From Labia minor (lineage: Eukaryota > Arthropoda > Insecta > Dermaptera > Spongiphoridae), in NCBI GenBank assembly GCA_963082975.1, contig OY720344.1:74264053-74328052 (forward strand): a stretch of 64,000 bases of DNA. Reading direction: 5' to 3'. Below the pieces are notes generated by a model that worked only from the letters and a program-made list of their open reading frames with translations, was not told the origin of the DNA and searched no databases. Position 1 is the first letter of the stretch, and the number at the start of each line of letters is the position of its first letter. Shown here piece by piece: positions 58,615 to 64,000 of this stretch. Position numbers and translations under genes: made by a program.

Positions 58615-61600
58615 CTAGCTGCTCAGAGCGCCTTCGGCGCTCTTCACACCTAGACGGGGGCTCCGCCCCCTGTACCCCCGAGTTGTACATAGTATTTGGT
58701 GGTTGAAAGTATTAAAAGGTTTTCATCCATTTTGTTTCAATCAGTATATTACATAAAACATTCATTTCTTTTTGTGTTCTTATTTAAAAAATATATTTTA
58801 ATTTAATCACTATATTAATTATATATATTATTATTGTATATGTTATATCTATCTACCTATGTGGCTCAAAGATACTCTAAAGTTCTTAGCCGCAACAACC
58901 ACATTTCTCCAAGTGTCCCTATCCTGAGCCCTTATTCCATCTCTCTTACGTCCCTTCCTACGCGTCATTGGTTTTCCAAGCGGACGTTTTCCAATCGGTC
59001 TTCCCACCAATATCTTTTTCCTCTCCCATTCTTGCCACGTGCCCTGCCTATCGCAGCTTTTTCCCTTTTATAACCCTAACTATTTCTGAAGATGCAGAGA
59101 GGCCATGCAATTTCTTGTTAGACAGTCTCCCTCATACCCGGTGACCTCATCTTTCTTTGGCCAATAAATGCAGGGAAGAATCCTATTCTCAAATACTCTG
59201 AATCTACTCTCATCTCCAAGGATCATAGACCATGCCTCCCACCCATATAATGCAACAGGCAAAATAATCTTTTTATATATTCCCTTTGATAATAATTTTG
59301 AAGAGATAAGCCTCTTTATTGCAGATAACAGGCGTTTCCCGATTGCAACCCCGATTTAAATTCTTCTCAAATATTATTATCCTTCGTGATTACATTCAAT
59401 TTTTCTACATATTCAAATTCTACATTTTGTATATTAAGATTTTGTATGTTAATACTCTTCCTCTTTGTTACTAAATATTTTTTCTTATCACTATTAATTT
59501 CAAACCTCCATTAAATTTTCCTCGCTATCTGTAATTGCAATTGCCGAATCTCCTATTATATTTAAGTCGTCTGAGTAACCTAATATTTTACAATTGATTT
59601 CCGCATCTTATTCTTTCTTTACTACCTTCAAGAGAAATTTGAAGATTGAAAATTTGAAAAAGTTTATCCGGATCTATTGAGTTATGCGTATGTTTTACTA
59701 AAGTCTACAAATAATTAGTGAACAGAAATATTGAATTCGCGGTTTTGTTCCTAATATCTGTCATAATGAAAATATCTTAATTAATGTTGGTCGATTTGGC
59801 CTGAACCCGCAATGATATCTCCTAATATTTCCTCCGCCTATAGTTTATAAGTATTGTATATGTTATAATAGAGTATAATATTTCTTGATCATTACATTTT
59901 GGTATTTTATTTTCATTGCTAGATTATTATTGAATATTTTTAATTATAATGAAACTTGAGAAAATGCAAAAATAGAGACTTGAGACAATTTATAAAAATT
60001 AACGGTATAAAACTATAGATAAATGACCAATATATACATTCATTAATAGTATTAATTTAAATTAATTGATTTATTTGTTTTTTTTATTATTAAGTTCATT
60101 TATTAATTTTTTTAGATCATAGTTATTTTCCTTAAAAGAAACTTAAATTCTGTGGTGCTAGGGGATTTGAAAATTATTCGTCGCAATATGAAGATTTCGC
60201 TTACAGTTTCTGTCATGTCCGACCTCCATCCAACAGTTATTTTCTGTTAAGTTTTTTGCTTCTCTTAATCATGTGATCTATATATTTAATTTTTTTTGAT
60301 TCATTATAATAAAATTTAAAAAAATAAAAATTTTTACTTTGTTAATTTATATAAATTTCAATATAAACTGATTGTGAGTGATACGCTTAGCCAATACTCT
60401 GAATATTTTGTGTACAAAAATATTGAATGTTCTTAGCGAGATTTGATATAATGTTGTACGATTTGTCCTAAATCTGAATTAGAAGAAAATTATAAATTGC
60501 CTCCTCTTCCAGCCCAATTCATTTACCCACCCATGTTGCATATGGCATCTAAATTTCTTAAAACTCCGTTTTTTTAATTTAAAATAGAAGGAGAGAAAGA
60601 GTTTTAAATTATATTCGAATAGTCTATATATTCTATATATTAGTATTTTTTTTCTGAATTTAATAGCAAGTTGATTTTAAAAATTTTCCATTCTTAATGC
60701 ATATGATTGATTACATGTGTTAAAATTTAAAAAAATTCAAATATTCTAATTTTTATATTTATATATACAATTTAATATTATTTTTTATTAATATCATATC
60801 AAAAAAAGAGAATTTATTAAAAATTAAAAATAAAAAAAGAAGCCTATTAATAAAAAATTGAATGGTGATTTAAATATTTTATTAAATTAATTAAAATGAG
60901 ACCTTTTAGAATAAATTATTTAATTGAAATGATATTTAAATATAAGAATTTAAAAAAATATTATATTCTTTGTTTGGCAATTGTTATTTAATTATGTGCA
61001 ACATGATTCGACTTGCACAGAGCATCGTTATTTTTTATTAATATCACATAATAAAAATGAATCTTTTAAACATAATAAATAAAAAAGACATTTTAATAAA
61101 TTTAAAAAATATACCCAATTTAAAAATGTCAAAAATTTAAAACAACTTTATATCATCATATTTTAATTTTATATATAATATATATATATATTTAGTAATT
61201 AATAATAGAGTAATTAAATTAAAATAAAAAACAAAGATAATATAATTCAGTCATTTTAATTCAGGTTAAATAATATTTTTTTTTATTATTCAATGATAAA
61301 ATTTATATATTATTATATATATATTATAGAAAAGAAGAAATATTCAATTAAATAAAAAATAATTTAAGATAAAAATATGATCTAATAAATATTTTAATTA
61401 AATTGAGAACTTTTAGAATAAATTATTTAATTGAATTGATATTTGTATATTAGAATTTAAAATAAAAAGGGAAATATTATAATAATTCTTCGATTGGGAA
61501 ACTCTATGATAATTCATTGTTTGAAATGATTCCGCTAGGCCGACAGTGAGCCGCGAGCTGCTCTTGAATGAACAACACGGAGAATTATATAAACTTTAAA

Positions 61601-61740
61601 AAATTAATTTCTGCGGTTATTGATAAGATATTAATAAAATGTATAGCCTATGTTACTCTAGAGGTATATAAGAATATTGTGATGTAATTTCAAAGAAATC
61701 GGTTCAGCCAATTCTGAGTCTATAAAATAGTAATTTTCCG

Positions 61741-61835
<95 letters not shown>

Positions 61836-61949
61836 GTGAAAAATTCTAAAGTCACTTTTGGATTCTAGAGGTCATGAAACGCGAAGATATGCAAAAATTT
61901 TTAAATTCTGAGCAATGTGCAGACAAAAACCTTTTTTTATATATATAGA
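58615..61949 (-). mobile_element. longest Helitron-like copy, carrying a LINE segment
   Basis: The 3' end (minus) has the stem GCGCCGAAGGCGC, then TCTGAGCAG and CTAG at 58615 next to T; the 5' end is TCTATATATATAAAAAAAGG at 61949 after A. It is 3335 bp. Order from the 3' end: GC box, spacer, (GATA)n at about 58846, LINE segment 58855-59840 (minus strand: [28 protein letters not shown], and further in a YSDDLNIIG box), AT-rich body, then a block with (GACA)n (61741-61834) shared in part with 43740-43880. No Rep/helicase gene, so non-autonomous. Confidence 0.82.
61741..61834. repeat. (GACA)n microsatellite
   Basis: About 23 uninterrupted GACA units within the 5' section of the Helitron-like copy. 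A long Cys-Leu-Ser-Val frame across it is repeat translation, not a gene. Confidence 0.95.
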
Positions 61950-62121
61950 TTTAATGATATATCTGTTGAAAAAATTATTACTTACTAGACCAAAAAAAAT
62001 TAAGATTAATATTTTTCATAAGAATTACATTAAAGTGATTGATATCTCACCTAAAAAAACATGTAATATTTTAAATTCATAAAATAAGCAGTAATCGTTT
62101 TGAAGATCAGAAAGATAAACA

Positions 62122-62163
<42 letters not shown>

Positions 62164-62934
62164 ATATATATATATATATATGATATAATACATGTTATCT
62201 TATATAATAGGATTAATTTAAAATACTAATTGATATAAACACAAAACTAATGTTATGTTAATTTTATATTTATTTATCTTTTATTATGTCATTAGATATT
62301 AAAACTTTTTGTAGTTCTTTGATTAATAGTAAACATACATTTACCTTAAGTCTAATATTATCTAGGTGTATATTATCAAGTGTGGTAAATGAAATGTGCC
62401 TTCTCACCAGTTTATATTTAATTTATTGTTCTCCTTCCAAATATATAACAAAACATTCCTATTATATAAGTATTTGTTTGTGACATACATATAATGGCAT
62501 TAATTTATATATATAAAGGAATCAAGTAAATGAACTTTCTCAGTACGTTACTAAATAAAATGAATTGTAATGAAAAGAAGTCCCCGGACGATCCCTTTAG
62601 CCATTGTTTGTTTTAATGCAATCTCCTAGCATATATGAAATTATACCGTTAAATTTATCTTCCTGGGACCATCCAGGCTTATTTCATTTCTAAATCCTCG
62701 ACTCTACTGTCAATATAAATATTGGAAAATATATCGAGACACTCTACAAACATTATTTATTTGATTAGATTATTTTGTTTATGGTATGTTTTTTTATTGT
62801 TATTGATGTAATTTATTAAATATAATTTCTTCCAATTTGAATTATTTGCTAGATTACTAAAAGATTAATTGAAATATTTATGTACAAAATATTATTAATA
62901 GTATTATATAAAAGTAAATATGATTTATAAAATT
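61950..62934. other. gene-free AT-rich stretch
   Basis: (AT)n at about 62130-62182. No exon or shared repeat recognised. Confidence 0.4.
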
Positions 62935-63150
62935 GACCTCTATGCATCTCCAGATATAGTTAGAATTATAAAATTGAGAAGGGTGTGCAATGCGCAGGGC
63001 ACGTGGCTAGAATGGGAGAGGATAATGTAGGAAGGGACCTGAGAGAGATGGGAGATGATAGAGATTGGAGGGTTGTGGCTCAGAATAGGGATACTTGGAG
63101 AAGTGTGGTTGCTTTCGAGTTCCGTAGAACCACAGAGATAGATAGATAAA
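62935..63150 (+). mobile_element. LINE 3' end, short copy
   Basis: Reads CTCTATGCATCTCCAGATAT (YASPDIVRII), then a GHVARMGED segment, RDLREMGDDRDWRVVAQNRD and the terminus CGTAGAACCACAGAGATAGA with (GATA)n. The [19 protein letters not shown] block is deleted between about 63020 and 63030. Confidence 0.75.
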
Positions 63151-63276
63151 TAATTTATATAATTCAGGTTGGTATTTAAATAAATTAACTTTAAGAATAC
63201 ATTTTAAATTTATTGATATTTTTGTATCATATATGCCAATTGTTAATGAAGATATAACAGTACAGTTCAATAAAAT

Positions 63277-63590
63277 CTATAATAATAAAAGCAAGTGTAA
63301 TGTGTCTGTCTGTTTGTGTTTGTTTGACCGAGCTCTCCAGCAAAAAGTATCGCACGCAGGGACCTGGAATTTTTTACACGGAAGCACAAAGGGGCTGGCC
63401 ACCAGACCTCGAAGCCCGATTTTCGATTTTTTAATTAGAAAAATTTTAAAAAAATTATAAAGAATATAATAGTTTAGTTACCATTACCAGTTTAGTTACC
63501 ATACTAGATCAGAGAGGCGCTGGTGGCGATAATTTGGCGGTAATTTAAATTCTGAGCAATGTGCAGATAAAAATCTTTTTATATATCTAT
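63277..63590. mobile_element. fragments of Helitron-type ends
   Basis: At the left, TCTATAATAATAAAAGCAAG followed by TGTCTGTCTG has the form of a Helitron 5' end. At the right, inverted, AATAGATATATAAAAAGATT then TTTATCTGCACATTGCTCAG matches the 5' end of the 50011/58615 family. Between them GTTTAGTTACCATACTAGAT and GAGGCGCTGGTGGCG are shared with 52215-52275. I read two facing, truncated elements. Confidence 0.45.
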
Positions 63591-63879
63591 TGATATTTAC
63601 AATATCTCAATTGATCTTATTGGCCTTTTAAACTTTGAAAACATTCACATTACGGCTATAATTTAATACTATTAATTTTTAAGATTATGTGAGTAAATTA
63701 TTTTAATTAAGAAAATTTGATCTCATAATTGGATTTTCACGTAAGATTTTAATATATAATATATTTTTTAATATTATTTTTATAGTAGTTTAGTGTTATG
63801 CTAATTTTATATTTTATTTTTATTTTGTTTACTCTGATTTTTTTTAAATAAATTAATAACATTTAAAGTAGCATAAAAA

Positions 63880-64000
63880 AATTAATCGAGGCAGGAAAAT
63901 TGATGGGGTTTGAAATTAATAGTGATAAGACAAAATATTTAGTATCAGAGAGAATAATATTTGCAAAGAATTTAAATCGAGGTTGCAATCGGGAAATTAT
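63880..64000 (+). mobile_element. LINE fragment running off the window
   Basis: The plus strand reads LIEAGKLMGFEINSDKTKYL, then after a frame change FKSRLQSGN. This is the segment just after the YxDD box in the LINE family seen at 44740-44940. It continues beyond the right edge. Confidence 0.7.

Overview
This is an AT-rich, intron-bearing, repeat-dense nuclear window from an animal, very probably an arthropod. The clearest host genes encode RR-2 cuticle proteins (chitin-binding Rebers-Riddiford type), which are arthropod-specific. Intron signals are conventional (GT...AG, TATA boxes), and the transposon set (mariner, hAT, pogo, piggyBac, PIF/Harbinger, Helitron, LINE, tRNA-SINE) is that of an insect or crustacean. 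I cannot name the species. There is no bacterial or viral gene content.

Host genes. (1) A mitochondrial-carrier gene (SLC25, SCaMC-like) runs on the minus strand. A likely first coding exon lies at 11542-11622, and carrier exons lie at 6384-6485 and 4548-4826; the 3' half is outside the window. (2) An intact RR-2 cuticle gene on the plus strand (exons 8202-8285 and 8571-8954, with a TATA box and a likely noncoding exon near 6648-6718) sits antisense, apparently inside the first intron of the carrier. (3) A second intact RR-2 gene is on the minus strand (56459-56545 and 54898-55248), with a LINE inside its intron. (4) Between them are a broken RR-2 pseudogene (29416-29828, plus) and a tail-only RR-2 fragment (about 28982-29040, minus). 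The four make a dispersed, mixed-orientation RR-2 family whose intergenic space has filled with transposons.

Layout. 0-3.3 kb: a PIF/Harbinger-like MITE, an internally deleted mariner and a full-length decayed mariner. 4.5-11.6 kb: carrier plus nested cuticle gene with small inserted repeats. 11.7-23.5 kb: mostly gene-free AT-rich DNA with a hAT element nested in a Stowaway-like element, a piggyBac-type miniature and hAT and mariner remnants. 23.57-26.93 kb: an almost complete ZBED/SCAND3-type hAT transposon with an exact 8-bp target duplication. 27.1-28.9 kb: a pogo-like element. 29-30.9 kb: RR-2 fragments and a solo LTR. 32-64 kb: repeated LINE 3' ends, many of them carried inside a Helitron-like family that has precise A/T insertion sites, plus a SINE with a 13-bp target duplication, an 86-bp perfect inverted repeat and a pogo/Tigger-like MITE.

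Most striking: a non-autonomous Helitron-like family that has captured a LINE 3' segment, seen in five copies. One copy is inserted into another, and two insertions can be dated against related unoccupied sites within the same window. I found no defence system, CRISPR array, operon or rRNA gene.
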